A stretch of 64,000 nucleotides of DNA from Candidatus Sulfotelmatobacter sp. (lineage in GTDB: Bacteria; Acidobacteriota; Terriglobia; Terriglobales; Acidobacteriaceae): positions 1 to 64,000 of the forward strand of contig JAOAPI010000047.1 of assembly GCA_025462865.1 (NCBI GenBank). Reading direction: 5' to 3'. A program made the translations under genes and the position numbers. Shown here one piece after another: positions 43,598-53,039 of this stretch. Numbering within the stretch: position 1 is the stretch's first letter; the number at the start of each line of letters is the position of its first letter. The notes beneath the pieces were generated by a model. The model was not told the DNA's origin, searched no databases, and worked only from the letters and a program-made list of their open reading frames with translations.

Positions 43598-44449
43598 ATG
43601 AGCACCACCGCGAAAATCAAGCCCCTCTTCGGAAGCGCCGGCGGGTCGCATCCTCTAGGCCGATTCACTGATCAACGTGAAACGTACGGGCCGCACGTCG
43701 TAGAGCAGCTTGTTCGCAGCTTGAGTGGTCTGCAAGTCGTAGTCGATTTGGGAGCGGGGACGGGAAGAGATTTGCAGATCGTGAGACAACTTCACCCGAG
43801 GGCCACACTTATTGCCATAGAAGGCGGACGAGAGTATGCACAGGCCCTAGCGGGGAAGGCCGACAAGATTTATGTGGCAAATATTGAACGCGATCCGTTG
43901 CCGATTGCCGATGGTGAGGCCGACCTGATCATTGCAAACCAGGTACTGGAGCACACTAAGGAAATCTTTTGGATTTTTCATGAAGTCTCACGTTCTCTCA
44001 AAATTGGCGGGCATTTTCTGTTTGGCGTTCCTAACATTTGCTCTCTGCACAATCGTTTGTTGTTGTTACTTGGTAGACAGCCTACCCAACACAAGGTTTG
44101 CTCAGCTCACGTCCGGCCCTTTTCGAAAAGTGACAGCCTCGCCTTCCTGAATGCCTGTTTTCCGACCGGGTATGAACTTGCGGAGTTCCGCGGCGCTCAG
44201 TTCTACCCGTTTCTGGCGGGTTTGTCCCGCTTGCTTGCCGGTGCTTTTCCAACCTTCGCGTTTACGATTTGTTTTCTAATCCGGAAGGTAGCGGAGTATG
44301 AAAGCGGGTTTGCCACCTACCCAGCACGGGCTCAACTAGAAACGAACTTTTGGACGGGCAGTGTCAACGCGGGATCTCAATATTGGTCGCCCAGGAAGAG
44401 CGACGGAGAAGAAAAATCCTCCTCCGTTTCTTTCAAGACAGACTTATAG
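43598..44449 (+). CDS. SAM-dependent methyltransferase (class I)
   Basis: 283 residues. Motif I VVVDLGAGTGRDL, acidic motif LIAIEGGREYAQ, then ANQVLEHTKEIFWIFHEVSRSLKIGGHFLFGVPN. It also has a C-terminal hydrophobic part (FLAGLSRLLAGAFPTFAFTICF). Divergent from the polymerase gene. Substrate unknown. Confidence 0.82.
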   Translation: MSTTAKIKPLFGSAGGSHPLGRFTDQRETYGPHVVEQLVRSLSGLQVVVDLGAGTGRDLQIVRQLHPRATLIAIEGGREYAQALAGKADKIYVANIERDPLPIADGEADLIIANQVLEHTKEIFWIFHEVSRSLKIGGHFLFGVPNICSLHNRLLLLLGRQPTQHKVCSAHVRPFSKSDSLAFLNACFPTGYELAEFRGAQFYPFLAGLSRLLAGAFPTFAFTICFLIRKVAEYESGFATYPARAQLETNFWTGSVNAGSQYWSPRKSDGEEKSSSVSFKTDL

Positions 44450-44462
44450 TTGTTTTAGTCTT

Positions 44463-45452
44463 TTAGAGCGCTCGATTCCCTTCAACGACCTCGCGCACCC
44501 TAAGGGATGTGCCTTCCCACGAAAACTGGGCCGCTCGCGCCATTCCGTTCTCCCGAAGCTGACGCCGTAGCGACGTATCACTCACAACCTCCTTCATCGC
44601 CTCCGCGATCTGCTCGACCGAGGTCGGATCGATGAGTAGTGCTGCTCCTCCTGCCGTTTCCGGCAGAGCCGTAACGTTCGACGTCACAACAGGAATTCCG
44701 CAAGCCATTGCTTCGAGCAGCGGCAGGCCAAAGCCCTCATATAAAGAGGCAAATACGAGCGCCTCAGCGCCGCGGTAGAGCGATGGCAATTTCGTCTCCG
44801 GAACAACTCCCGCGAAGTGCACGTTTGGGGTAATACCGTGGCGCTCGACGCACCCCGCAAGTTCGGCGCTCGATTCGCCTGTAAAGACCAGCCGCATCTC
44901 CGTTGCAAGGCCCGTTCTGGCAAAGGCTTCCACTATCCGGAATTCATTCTTATGCCGCTTGCGGTTGCTTACGCAGAGAAGATACGGAAAGGGAAGTCCG
45001 TAGGACTCACCCGTAGGGCTATATGCGGCGTCGACTCCACATCCCACGTTGCAAACTTTCTCCTCCGCGACTCCCGCCCACTCCACGATCTGAGCACGCG
45101 TAAATTCCGAAACAGTAAGGATCTTCGCGGCATGATGACAAGCTCGCTTGATGATGGTGGCATAGTACAGCCGGATGAGCGGACTACTATTTTCCGGACA
45201 ATAAATGTGACTAAGGTCGTGAATTGTGAAAATGAAAGGAGCTCGACAGAAGAGCGGGGAATTGTATCCCGGCGAAAAAAAAAGGTCACTACGAGTCAAC
45301 TCGCCGAGCCCGCGTGCCAACCGCCAGGCATCCAGAGGCGCGGCAGGATGTCCGCCAATGGGAACTGGAAGATAATCAAATCCCGCAAGCACGTGCCGAG
45401 CAAAACGGCCGATGCCATGGTTTCCGATCCATCGCTGATCGGCATGGATCAC
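44463..45452 (-). CDS. Family 4 glycosyltransferase
   Basis: 329 residues. GT-B layout: N-terminal domain with GNHGIGRFARHVL, TIHDLSHI, and C-terminal domain with YLLCVSNRKRHKNEFRIVEAFA, FAGVVPETKLPSLYRGAEALVFASLYEGFGLPLLEAMACGIPVV, which is the donor-binding E-x7-E region of GT4 enzymes. The ATG overlaps the stop of the Wza gene, so the two are translated together. Confidence 0.87.
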   Translation of the reverse strand: MIHADQRWIGNHGIGRFARHVLAGFDYLPVPIGGHPAAPLDAWRLARGLGELTRSDLFFSPGYNSPLFCRAPFIFTIHDLSHIYCPENSSPLIRLYYATIIKRACHHAAKILTVSEFTRAQIVEWAGVAEEKVCNVGCGVDAAYSPTGESYGLPFPYLLCVSNRKRHKNEFRIVEAFARTGLATEMRLVFTGESSAELAGCVERHGITPNVHFAGVVPETKLPSLYRGAEALVFASLYEGFGLPLLEAMACGIPVVTSNVTALPETAGGAALLIDPTSVEQIAEAMKEVVSDTSLRRQLRENGMARAAQFSWEGTSLRVREVVEGNRAL

Positions 45453-48043
45453 GGCAGGATTACGGCCAAGGCCGCGCCGGTAAAAGCTAGTTGCGAAGTG
45501 ATCTGTGTCCAGTCCCGCAGGCCCCGGACGAAGGCTCCAGTCGGAAGTTTGTAAGGCACGACAATCTGATCGCCAGGATATAACCGGATGCGGTCAAATT
45601 TTGTGCCAGTGAAAAGACCGTTTACGTTATTGGCGGCAACCACAACGCCATTCGCCCGCAATACGAAGGCATGGTGCAGGTCGGACTGAGGTTTCCCCTT
45701 ACCCGCTATCGCGAGATATGCTCCGGCACTATTTCGAGGCTCGAAAATAAACGATCCCGGATTGTATACATCCCCCACCACAGAGACTGTCGAAGGAATA
45801 TGAGGAATAGTCAGCCGGTCGCTGTCTTCCAGCACCATGTTGGGAAAATCTGTAAGGTTTTTATCCTTTGGCCTCACCGGAAGCGCGACGCGTCCGCTGG
45901 CGCGTGTGTTGCGGAGCTGCGCAATGATCGCTTCCTGGGCTGCCAGCATCTGCGGCAAATCTCCTGGGTTGGTGGATGCTGCGACCGCCACCGCCGACTG
46001 CCGGATTTGTACCTCCATGGTATGGGCCAGTTCGTCCAGGCTTTTCTGCTGATCAATCCTCGCTGACTCGCGGGTCAATTGCGAACCGTAAACGTACGCA
46101 TTGGCAGTCAAACCGCCCGCTCGCTGCAACACAGAGCGGAGCGTTTCATTGGTCTCAAGCTTATAAACTCCTGCCCGCACCACTTCGCCCTCGACGATCA
46201 CATACTGCGAGCGCTCGGTTTGCGGCACGCTGATATCCCGTTGAGAAAATATAGTTACGATGTCGCCCGGCTGCAGTTCGAGGTTGCTCTCCTCATCTTG
46301 TTCAAGGATGGCCTTGCGTGGACTCATCCAAAGAAGCTTGGAGGTAAGGTCGACAGGATTGACACGCTGAATAATGGCGTAGTCCCAATTGATTTCGGGA
46401 GCGTAGCTTCGCAAATCTTCAGCAACGTTCTTGACGATATTTGGATTGGGATTGAGGCCTGGGGTCTGAGACTGCGTTGGCGTTCCTGCAGGATTCGCGG
46501 AATTCGACGGCTGACCGGCCGAGGAGCTTTGGGGATTTTGCGCATAGATTCCATTGGGCACGTTTGAAGGCACTGTTCCTTGTGGCACGTTCTGCGCAGA
46601 ATTGGGTATTTCGGTTGCCTCCATGATCTCAGGCGTAGCGTTACCATCGGGTTTCGGTTGTTGATTGAGTCCGGAACGGTTGTTCGGAAAACCCTGTGGG
46701 TTAATCGGATACTCCGTGGCGCGGCCACTAACGATGGCAGCGCGATTGCGCCAGTAACGTCGTGTGAGCAACGCCTGTGCATCCGGAATCAAATCGCGGA
46801 CCCGCATGCCCGGCTTCCACGGATAGCGACCGGGGTTTGCTACATTGCCTCGCAAGGTAACGGTGCTTTCGAAACGTGGAACGATTGAAAATACACGGAC
46901 AATGTCGCCATCCTGCAGCGGAAGCGCGCGCGATTGCTCGTCGTATGGAAATTCGAGGGTCCTACGCGCCTTGTGCTCCACGAAACGATCGATCATGATC
47001 TTGTTGGTGTCAGCAATGGTACTCAGGTCGCCGGCAACTTCAATTAAGTCTTTAAGAGTGGAGTCTTCCTTCATTTCATAGATTGCTGGGGTATTCACCG
47101 AGCCCGAGATGGCCACCAGAGGGCCAACGTGAGGAATGTAGAGGACGTCGCCGGGCTGGAGACGGACGTCTTTCGATTTGTCGCCCTTTACCAGCAGGTC
47201 ATAAAAATCGAAATCTGTGATGGTAGCTCCGTCGCGCCTAACCTGGATGTGGCGCAACGATCCCTGCGGAGCTGGGCCGCCGGATGCGAAAATCGCATTG
47301 ACCAGCGTGCTCAGCGAACTGATGGTGTAGGTCCCAGGGTAGCGGGCATAGCCCACTACCACTACTTGTATGGAACGCAGGCGCCCAATGTTTGCGGTAA
47401 CAGTGAAGTTCTTGAACACCTTGGAAATCTCAGCCTTCAAGTGTTGTTCCAGATTTCCGTAGTGGATGCCGGCTACAGAGATTTGTCCAACCTGCGGAAT
47501 GTAGATTTGACCGGAACGGTCCACGACCACCCGCAAATTCGCTTCAACTTGGCCCCAAACCGCGATCTGCAGTTCGTCCCCAGGTCCGATGATGTAATCA
47601 CTGGGAACCTGCATCCAGTCGACTGGGGAGAACGTGCTCGGGGCCTGAACGAATAACGACTGGCCGAACAACGGTAGTGCGCGGCCCACAGAGTCGGCTA
47701 CCATTTGCTCGAATTCGGTTTCCGGCCGAGTGGGCGTTTGCGAGCGCGGAACCTGGGAAGGGTTAGGCGGCGGCGTGCCCGGAGAATACTGGTCTGGGCT
47801 GAGACCCAAAGGGTTTGTCAACACGGGAGTGCGGACGGGATTGGATGACGTTCCGCGGTTGCTGCTCGATCCTTGCGCTTGCGTCCCGTTGCATGCCGGG
47901 CTTGCTTCCATTGAAGGATCGGAGCAATCCACTCCATTGTTCTGGGGTGTTCCGCTTTGAGACATAGACTGGTCTATGGATTGGGCAAAACAAACGTCCA
48001 TCGAGAGAATGACGAACAACGCGAGCATGAGGCGTTTTTGCAT
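45449..48043 (-). CDS. Outer-membrane polysaccharide export protein (Wza/SLBB family)
   Basis: Start chosen at ATG 48043 (signal peptide MQKRLMLALFVILSMDVCFAQ); 864 residues. A poly-export domain (YIIGPGDELQIAVWGQVE, IYIPQVGQISVAG) is followed by several SLBB repeats (GYARYPGTY, GSVNTPAIYEMKED, GNVANPGRYPWKPG, GEVVRAGVYKLET, GDVYNPGSFIFEP) and a long Asn/Pro/Ser/Gln-rich linker near residues 470-540. It probably forms the outer-membrane channel for the polysaccharide. It is longer than E. coli Wza (about 380 aa) because of the extra repeats. Confidence 0.88.
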   Translation of the reverse strand: MQKRLMLALFVILSMDVCFAQSIDQSMSQSGTPQNNGVDCSDPSMEASPACNGTQAQGSSSNRGTSSNPVRTPVLTNPLGLSPDQYSPGTPPPNPSQVPRSQTPTRPETEFEQMVADSVGRALPLFGQSLFVQAPSTFSPVDWMQVPSDYIIGPGDELQIAVWGQVEANLRVVVDRSGQIYIPQVGQISVAGIHYGNLEQHLKAEISKVFKNFTVTANIGRLRSIQVVVVGYARYPGTYTISSLSTLVNAIFASGGPAPQGSLRHIQVRRDGATITDFDFYDLLVKGDKSKDVRLQPGDVLYIPHVGPLVAISGSVNTPAIYEMKEDSTLKDLIEVAGDLSTIADTNKIMIDRFVEHKARRTLEFPYDEQSRALPLQDGDIVRVFSIVPRFESTVTLRGNVANPGRYPWKPGMRVRDLIPDAQALLTRRYWRNRAAIVSGRATEYPINPQGFPNNRSGLNQQPKPDGNATPEIMEATEIPNSAQNVPQGTVPSNVPNGIYAQNPQSSSAGQPSNSANPAGTPTQSQTPGLNPNPNIVKNVAEDLRSYAPEINWDYAIIQRVNPVDLTSKLLWMSPRKAILEQDEESNLELQPGDIVTIFSQRDISVPQTERSQYVIVEGEVVRAGVYKLETNETLRSVLQRAGGLTANAYVYGSQLTRESARIDQQKSLDELAHTMEVQIRQSAVAVAASTNPGDLPQMLAAQEAIIAQLRNTRASGRVALPVRPKDKNLTDFPNMVLEDSDRLTIPHIPSTVSVVGDVYNPGSFIFEPRNSAGAYLAIAGKGKPQSDLHHAFVLRANGVVVAANNVNGLFTGTKFDRIRLYPGDQIVVPYKLPTGAFVRGLRDWTQITSQLAFTGAALAVILP

Positions 48044-48342
48044 GATGAATTCAGAAGTTCCGGAAAAGTGAAGACGGGCCGTTTTTGTCACAGGTCATTC
48101 TATCAACTGCTCGATATTGGCGGAATTGGCTGCTAAGAATGAGTAGCGTTCGCGGTTGCCGTGCGGGGGCGTACCGCTTACCAGCCGAGAGTTCGAACAG
48201 CCAAACGCGAAAGTCGATATCCATGGCTTGTTCTCTTTCACTTCAACGTCATCGCCTTTAGGACGTCGAAGAAACAGAACGATGGCAATGGAGTATAGGA
48301 CATTTTAGGATTGGCAATTGAAACAGTGAATATCCCACGCGT

Positions 48343-48370
48343 TTGACAGTTGGTGATGGGCCTGTAAAAT
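48343..48370 (+). promoter_or_regulatory. Sigma-70 type promoter for tRNA-Leu
   Basis: TTGACA at 48343-48348, 16-base spacer, TAAAAT at 48365-48370. The start would be near 48377, leaving about 55 bases to the tRNA. The stretch 48044-48342 contains no gene that I can support. Confidence 0.75.
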
Positions 48371-48393
48371 AGAGATGCTAATCTTCCTGACAC

Positions 48394-48411
48394 GGCGGCC
48401 TTGCGGCCGCC
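48394..48411 (+). repeat. Perfect GC hairpin in the tRNA leader
   Basis: GGCGGCC, loop TTGC, GGCCGCC: a 7-bp perfect stem between the promoter and the tRNA. There is no T-run; it may help tRNA 5'-end processing. Confidence 0.45.
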
Positions 48412-48431
48412 GCTGCATTGTAATCAAGATT

Positions 48432-48518
48432 GCCATCGTGGCGGAATTGGCAGACGCGCATGGTTCAGGTCCATGTACCGGCAACGGTGTGGGGGTTCGA
48501 GTCCCTTCGATGGCACCA
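48432..48518 (+). tRNA. tRNA-Leu (CAG)
   Basis: The 87-base sequence folds as a class II tRNA: acceptor GCCATCG with CGATGGC, anticodon stem CATGG/CCATG with loop TTCAGGT (anticodon CAG, reading CUG), a long variable arm ACCG-GCAA-CGGT, a T arm with GGGGG-TTCGAGT-CCCTT, and an encoded CCA end. It lies at the end of the polysaccharide locus. Confidence 0.95.
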
Positions 48519-48608
48519 AAGAAAAACTGTTTCAGGGCCAGCCGGCAGGCCCTTGTTGGCCGCCATAAGGTTAGGAACGCAGACGCCCGCCTGAAGTAGA
48601 CTCTTGTC

Positions 48609-49529
48609 ATGAAAAATCCTTTGCAATCAGGTTGCAGGAATACCGTCGTTTTTGCGGTGTTGTTGCTTCCGGCGATGTGCGCGGCGCAGAAACTGGCCAT
48701 CACGATGGACGATCTGCCTCTAAACGGAATGCTACCGCCCGGAGTGACCCGAGCGGCGACTACGAAAAATGTGGTGGCAATTCTGAAGAAGCGGCATGTG
48801 CCTCCGGTGTACGGATTTATTAATTCGAGAAAGCTGGAAGGAAATCCGGACGCGGCGCAGGCGCTGAAGTTGTGGGCGGCGGCGGAGCCGGTCGGAAATC
48901 ATACTTACGCGCACATGGACCTGGAACAGAATTCTGCCGAGGCGTTCGAGCGAGAGATCGAAGAGAACGAACCGGCTCTGGAGTTGTTGGCGGCGACAGA
49001 CAACTGGCACTGGCTGCGATATCCATTTCTACACGAGGGAGATACGGTGGAAAAGCGGCGTGCGGTGCGGGCTTATCTCAAGACGCGTGGGTACAAAATC
49101 GCGCAGGTGAGCCTCGATTGGGAAGACTACTTGTGGAATACGGCGTATGCACGATGCGTGGCGAAAAATGATCTCAAGTCCATTGAGTGGCTCCGGTCGA
49201 GCTATTTAAGCACTGCTTCTGAGTTCCTTGACCTAGGACGAGAACAGGCGAAGTTGATTTACGGGCATGACATCAATCACATACTCCTTATGCACCTTGG
49301 AGCTTTCAGCAGCACCATTCTCCCCGAGGCTCTGGACCTGCTGAAGAAAAAAGGATTCAAGCTCGTGTCGCTGGACGAGGCCGAAAGCGATCCCGTGTAT
49401 GAGGGCGACCCTGATGTGGGACTACATGATGCAGGCACGTTTCTGGATCAGTGGATGCAGGTGAAGCAGATCAAGTATCCGGAACACGCGGAGAAGCCTT
49501 ATAAGGAGATTGAAGCACTCTGCCAGTGA
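48609..49529 (+). CDS. Exported polysaccharide deacetylase (NodB domain)
   Basis: 306 residues; a signal peptide (NTVVFAVLLLPAMCAAQ) precedes the NodB core: AITMDDLP (metal Asp pair), PVGNHTYAHMDL (His pair), WLRYPFLHEGDT (arginine region) and IYGHDINHILLMHLGAFS (late His). Metal-dependent CE4 deacetylases remove N- or O-acetyl groups from glycans. It probably acts in the periplasm on cell-wall or exported polysaccharide. Confidence 0.85.
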   Translation: MKNPLQSGCRNTVVFAVLLLPAMCAAQKLAITMDDLPLNGMLPPGVTRAATTKNVVAILKKRHVPPVYGFINSRKLEGNPDAAQALKLWAAAEPVGNHTYAHMDLEQNSAEAFEREIEENEPALELLAATDNWHWLRYPFLHEGDTVEKRRAVRAYLKTRGYKIAQVSLDWEDYLWNTAYARCVAKNDLKSIEWLRSSYLSTASEFLDLGREQAKLIYGHDINHILLMHLGAFSSTILPEALDLLKKKGFKLVSLDEAESDPVYEGDPDVGLHDAGTFLDQWMQVKQIKYPEHAEKPYKEIEALCQ

Positions 49530-49541
49530 TCGGCGCCAGGT

Positions 49542-50015
49542 CTATTCTTCGTGGTCCAAGGGCTTGCCATCCGGGCCTACCTGAATTTCAGAACGCTTGC
49601 CATTGGTCGTTACCTTTGCTTCATACGCCACGAGCTTGTCATGCTTCGTGATCGATTCAACCTTGCCGAGTTTTCCGGAGGCAGCTTTAGCTTGTAGTCC
49701 GCTCTGCACTGCCGCAGGCAAAGAGGCGAGATCGACTTGCTCTTCGACTTCGACGATATTGCCCGCCTTGTCCATCAGAATATCTTTGCTATGACCGGCC
49801 AACGATAACTCCGCTTCGTAGTAGGTTTGGCCCTTTTCTTTTTCTTGGTTGAAGCCGCGAACGGTTGCTCCCTGCGAATTGGCGGCGACCGTTTTTTCGA
49901 CAGCGGGTGGTAGATCGGAGCGGTTGATTTTTTTCTCTTGCTCCTGAGCGAACAAGGAAGCGGCAGACAGAGTAGCCGCAATTGCGGCGAGTGCAAAGAG
50001 TGGTGCAGTTCTCAT
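49542..50015 (-). CDS. Exported protein with PepSY/BLIP-like repeats
   Basis: Start chosen at ATG 50015 with AGGAGGCTAGC upstream; 157 residues. A signal peptide (LFALAAIAATLSAASLFAQ) is followed by two similar halves: LPPAVEKTVAANSQGATVRGFNQE and LPAAVQSGLQAKAASGKLGKVESITK, each with a beta-type YEAELSL or YEAKVTT. This is the pattern of PepSY-like beta-lactamase-inhibitor-fold proteins of unknown role. It diverges from trpC. Confidence 0.72.
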   Translation of the reverse strand: MRTAPLFALAAIAATLSAASLFAQEQEKKINRSDLPPAVEKTVAANSQGATVRGFNQEKEKGQTYYEAELSLAGHSKDILMDKAGNIVEVEEQVDLASLPAAVQSGLQAKAASGKLGKVESITKHDKLVAYEAKVTTNGKRSEIQVGPDGKPLDHEE

Positions 50016-50155
50016 GCTAGCCTCCTGTTGAAGCAAGCGATGGGGGAGGGCTGCTTCACGGGTTAACGGTACTCGGGCAAAGTGAAAAGAATCTGAAAGC
50101 ATTTCCGGAGCGTAAGTTGAGGGCTCATCTCCCATTTGCGCACACCTCGTTCCCG

Positions 50156-50161
50156 TATAAT
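50156..50161 (+). promoter_or_regulatory. -10 box before trpC
   Basis: A perfect TATAAT lies 14 bases before the trpC ATG. The best -35 (CATTTG at 50133-50138, 17-base spacer) is weak. The predicted start is about seven bases before the ATG, so the message would be nearly leaderless and lacks a ribosome site. Confidence 0.5.
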
Positions 50162-50174
50162 TCAGGCACTCCTT

Positions 50175-50987
50175 ATGTCAGTTTCACTCGATCAGATTGT
50201 CGCTTCCACCCGCAGGAAGGTGGCTGAGGAGAAGCGCGTAGCCGACTTCCGGGAGCTAGAGAAGCGGTCGCAAGAACATTTACCACGCGGCTTTCGGCGT
50301 GCGCTCGAAGAAAAAAATAAATCTGGCGTGGCGGTTATTGCGGAGCTGAAGAAGGCATCGCCATCGAAGGGATTGATCCGGGTGGAGTTTCGGGCCGAAG
50401 AATTGGCGCGCGAGTTAGAAGGTGCGGGGGCAGCCGCGCTCTCAGTGCTGACAGATGAGGAATTCTTTCAGGGGTCGCTGGAAAATTTGCGGAAGGCGTC
50501 AGCGGCGGTGAACATACCGTGCTTGCGCAAAGATTTTATTGTGGACGAATTTCAGTTGCTGGAGGCGCGAGCGAATTCAGCAGATGCTGTGTTGCTGATT
50601 GTGGCGGCTTTATCGCAGGCAGAGTTGCAGATACTGGCGCTGGGTGCACGTTCTCGAGGGCTGGATGTGTTGTGCGAAGTGCATGATGAGGAGGAGCTGC
50701 GTCGGGCTCTGGATGTTGGGTGCGAGTTGATTGGAGTGAACACGCGTAATCTGCGAACGTTCCAGGCAGATCCGGAGACGGCATTTCGTTTGGCGGAGTT
50801 GCTTCCGCAGAGTGCTATACGAGTAGCAGAAAGCGGGATTCGGTCGGCCGAAGATATTGCGCGGCTGCGGGCGGCAGGATATCAGGCATTCTTGATCGGG
50901 GAATCGTTGATGCGGGCGGAGCGGCCGGGAGAGGCCTTACGTTCCTTAGTTGCGAGTAGCGAATCACGTGTTCCGAGCGGCCAATAA
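50175..50987 (+). CDS. trpC: Indole-3-glycerol phosphate synthase
   Basis: 270 residues from ATG 50175 (MSVSLDQIV). Family motifs: VIAELKKASPSKG, ALSVLTDEEFFQGS, PCLRKDFIVDEFQ, IGVNTRNL and RVAESGI. It makes indole-glycerol phosphate from CdRP in tryptophan synthesis. First of a run of aromatic genes; trpE, trpG and trpD are not in this window. No ribosome site is visible before the chosen ATG. Confidence 0.95.
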   Translation: MSVSLDQIVASTRRKVAEEKRVADFRELEKRSQEHLPRGFRRALEEKNKSGVAVIAELKKASPSKGLIRVEFRAEELARELEGAGAAALSVLTDEEFFQGSLENLRKASAAVNIPCLRKDFIVDEFQLLEARANSADAVLLIVAALSQAELQILALGARSRGLDVLCEVHDEEELRRALDVGCELIGVNTRNLRTFQADPETAFRLAELLPQSAIRVAESGIRSAEDIARLRAAGYQAFLIGESLMRAERPGEALRSLVASSESRVPSGQ

Positions 50988-51031
50988 CCTGGCTTGAGGT
51001 GACTTTTTACCTTTAGCGGACAACTGTAACC

Positions 51032-51694
51032 ATGACTTGGGTGAAGATTTGTGGAATGACGAATTTGGAGGATGCGCTGACCGCGGTAGATGCCGGCGCG
51101 GATGCGGTGGGGTTCGTCTTTTATGACAAGAGTCCGCGGAAGATTTCAGTCGAGACGGCGCGAGAAATTGTGGAGAAGTTGCCTGAGAGTGTGGAGAAGG
51201 TGGGAGTGTTCGTGAATGAAGTGGAGGGGACTCTCTGCGACGTCGCGGATCGTACCGGTCTCACATCGATTCAGATGCACGGCGACAGGGAGGATCCGCA
51301 CGTGGCGGACTTAGTCGTTGCAAAACGACCTAAGTTGAAGGTTCTAGCCGCAGTCTCGATGTCGCAGGACCGCCCTGAGAACTGGGCGATGATGTGGCAT
51401 CCTGACAACGTCCACGCTTTTCTCGTCGACTCCGCGGACGCCTCGAAACACGGTGGGACAGGCGATGTATTCGATTGGCGTGCGTCGGTACCCGTCTTGG
51501 AGAACATCAAGAGACTTGGAAGGATCGTCGCAGCTGGCGGGTTGACTTCGAGTAATGTGGGCGAAGCGATGCGGATTCTGAAGCCTTGGGGAGTAGATGT
51601 GGTCTCAGGAGTCGAGGCGAAGCCTGGGAAGAAAGACCCCGAGAAGGTGCGGGCCTTTGTGAGGGCTGTGCGCGACGCGGAGGCGAAGAGTTAA
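51032..51694 (+). CDS. trpF: Phosphoribosylanthranilate isomerase
   Basis: 220 residues. Catalytic Cys in [20 protein letters not shown], the phosphate loop [14 protein letters not shown] and [17 protein letters not shown] are standard TrpF motifs. It starts 44 bases after trpC and ends 2 bases before trpB. Confidence 0.95.
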   Translation: MTWVKICGMTNLEDALTAVDAGADAVGFVFYDKSPRKISVETAREIVEKLPESVEKVGVFVNEVEGTLCDVADRTGLTSIQMHGDREDPHVADLVVAKRPKLKVLAAVSMSQDRPENWAMMWHPDNVHAFLVDSADASKHGGTGDVFDWRASVPVLENIKRLGRIVAAGGLTSSNVGEAMRILKPWGVDVVSGVEAKPGKKDPEKVRAFVRAVRDAEAKS

Positions 51695-51696
51695 AA

Positions 51697-52968
51697 ATGG
51701 CGAGCGTTCCAAGAGCCACGATGAAAGTCAAAATCCCCACCCTGCGCACAGAACGCGCAAGGATGGGGCGCCCAGTTCCGAAGAGCTCAAAAAGCGTTGC
51801 TGGTCGGTTCGGCGTTTACGGCGGGCGGTATGTGCCGGAGACCTTGATGGCGGCGCTCGAGGAACTGGATCGCGAGTATGAGAGGGCGAAGCGGGATCAG
51901 AAATTTCGGCGGCGGCTGGAGGAATTGCTGCGGACTTATGCGGGGCGTCCTACGGCGCTGACGTTTGCGCGGAGGCTTACGCAGAAGTTGGGTGGGGCTA
52001 AGATTTATCTGAAGCGCGAAGATCTGCTGCACACCGGCGCGCACAAGATTAATAACTGCCTGGGGCAGGCGCTGCTGGTGGAGCGCATGGGCAAGCGGCG
52101 CGTGATTGCGGAGACTGGCGCGGGGCAGCATGGAGTGGCGACGGCTACAGTTTGCGCGCTGCTGGGATTTGAGTGTGTGGTGTACATGGGGACCGAGGAC
52201 ATGCGGCGGCAGGAGTTGAATGTGTTCCGCATGCGGTTGCTGGGAGCGGAGGTGCGCGGGGTGGAATCGGGGTCGCGGACGCTGAAGGATGCGATCAATG
52301 AGGCGATGCGCGACTGGGTCACGAATGTGCGGACTACTCACTATTTGTTGGGAAGCGTGCTAGGGGCGCATCCGTATCCGACGATGGTTAGGGACTTTCA
52401 TCGCGTGATTGGACGGGAGGCGCGGGCGCAGATCTTGAAGGCCGAGGGGAAGCTTCCGGCGGCAGTGATTGCTTGCGTGGGCGGAGGCTCGAATGCGATC
52501 GGAATTTTCTACGAGTTCATAAAGGATAAGAAAGTTCGGTTGATTGGCGTGGAGGCGGGCGGACGCAGTGACACTCTGGGCGAGCATGCGGCACGATTTC
52601 GGGGAGGATCGCCGGGGGTTTTGCAAGGGACATTTTCTTACGTACTGCAGGATTCGGCGGGGCAGATTGCGAATACGCACTCGGTGTCGGCGGGGTTGGA
52701 CTATCCGTCGATTGGGCCGGAGCATGCGGCATTGAGGGATGTGGGTCGGGCGGAGTATGTCGCAGCGTCGGATGCGGAGGCTCTGGCGGCGACCACTCTG
52801 CTGGCGCGGACGGAGGGAATTATTCCGGCGTTGGAGTCGGCGCATGCGGTGGCGGAGGTTTTAAAGCGGGCGCCCAGGATGAAGAAGTCGGACGTCGTGA
52901 TTGTGAATGTTTCGGGGCGCGGGGATAAGGATATTGGGATCATGCGGGAGTCGCTTTCGCTGGAATGA
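51697..52968 (+). CDS. trpB: Tryptophan synthase beta chain
   Basis: 423 residues from ATG 51697, with GGAGG inside the end of trpF. The N-terminal 25 residues are a basic extension before the family start [18 protein letters not shown] lysine in HTGAHKINN, phosphate loop GGGSNAIG and SGRGDKD at the end are visible. It joins indole and serine into tryptophan. Confidence 0.96.
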   Translation: MASVPRATMKVKIPTLRTERARMGRPVPKSSKSVAGRFGVYGGRYVPETLMAALEELDREYERAKRDQKFRRRLEELLRTYAGRPTALTFARRLTQKLGGAKIYLKREDLLHTGAHKINNCLGQALLVERMGKRRVIAETGAGQHGVATATVCALLGFECVVYMGTEDMRRQELNVFRMRLLGAEVRGVESGSRTLKDAINEAMRDWVTNVRTTHYLLGSVLGAHPYPTMVRDFHRVIGREARAQILKAEGKLPAAVIACVGGGSNAIGIFYEFIKDKKVRLIGVEAGGRSDTLGEHAARFRGGSPGVLQGTFSYVLQDSAGQIANTHSVSAGLDYPSIGPEHAALRDVGRAEYVAASDAEALAATTLLARTEGIIPALESAHAVAEVLKRAPRMKKSDVVIVNVSGRGDKDIGIMRESLSLE

Positions 52969-52978
52969 AATTCAGAAT

Positions 52979-53010
52979 CTTCACCACAGAGGGCACAGAG
53001 GTTTCACAGG
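52979..53010 (+). repeat. Intergenic repeat, CACCACAGAGG family (partial copy)
   Basis: TTCACCACAGAGGGCACAGA and a following GGTTTCACAGG between trpB and trpA match the ends of the larger element at 55412-55560. Confidence 0.6.
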
Positions 53011-53039
53011 GGTAAATCTAAGGCAATTGATTTCATACT

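Noticed and set aside
48432-48518. tRNA-Leu as an integration site for the polysaccharide locus
   Set aside because: No integrase and no second copy of the tRNA 3' end was found in the window.
51787-52341. 184-codon frame antisense to trpB
   Set aside because: A shadow of G-rich codons in trpB, with His/Arg/Pro-rich text.
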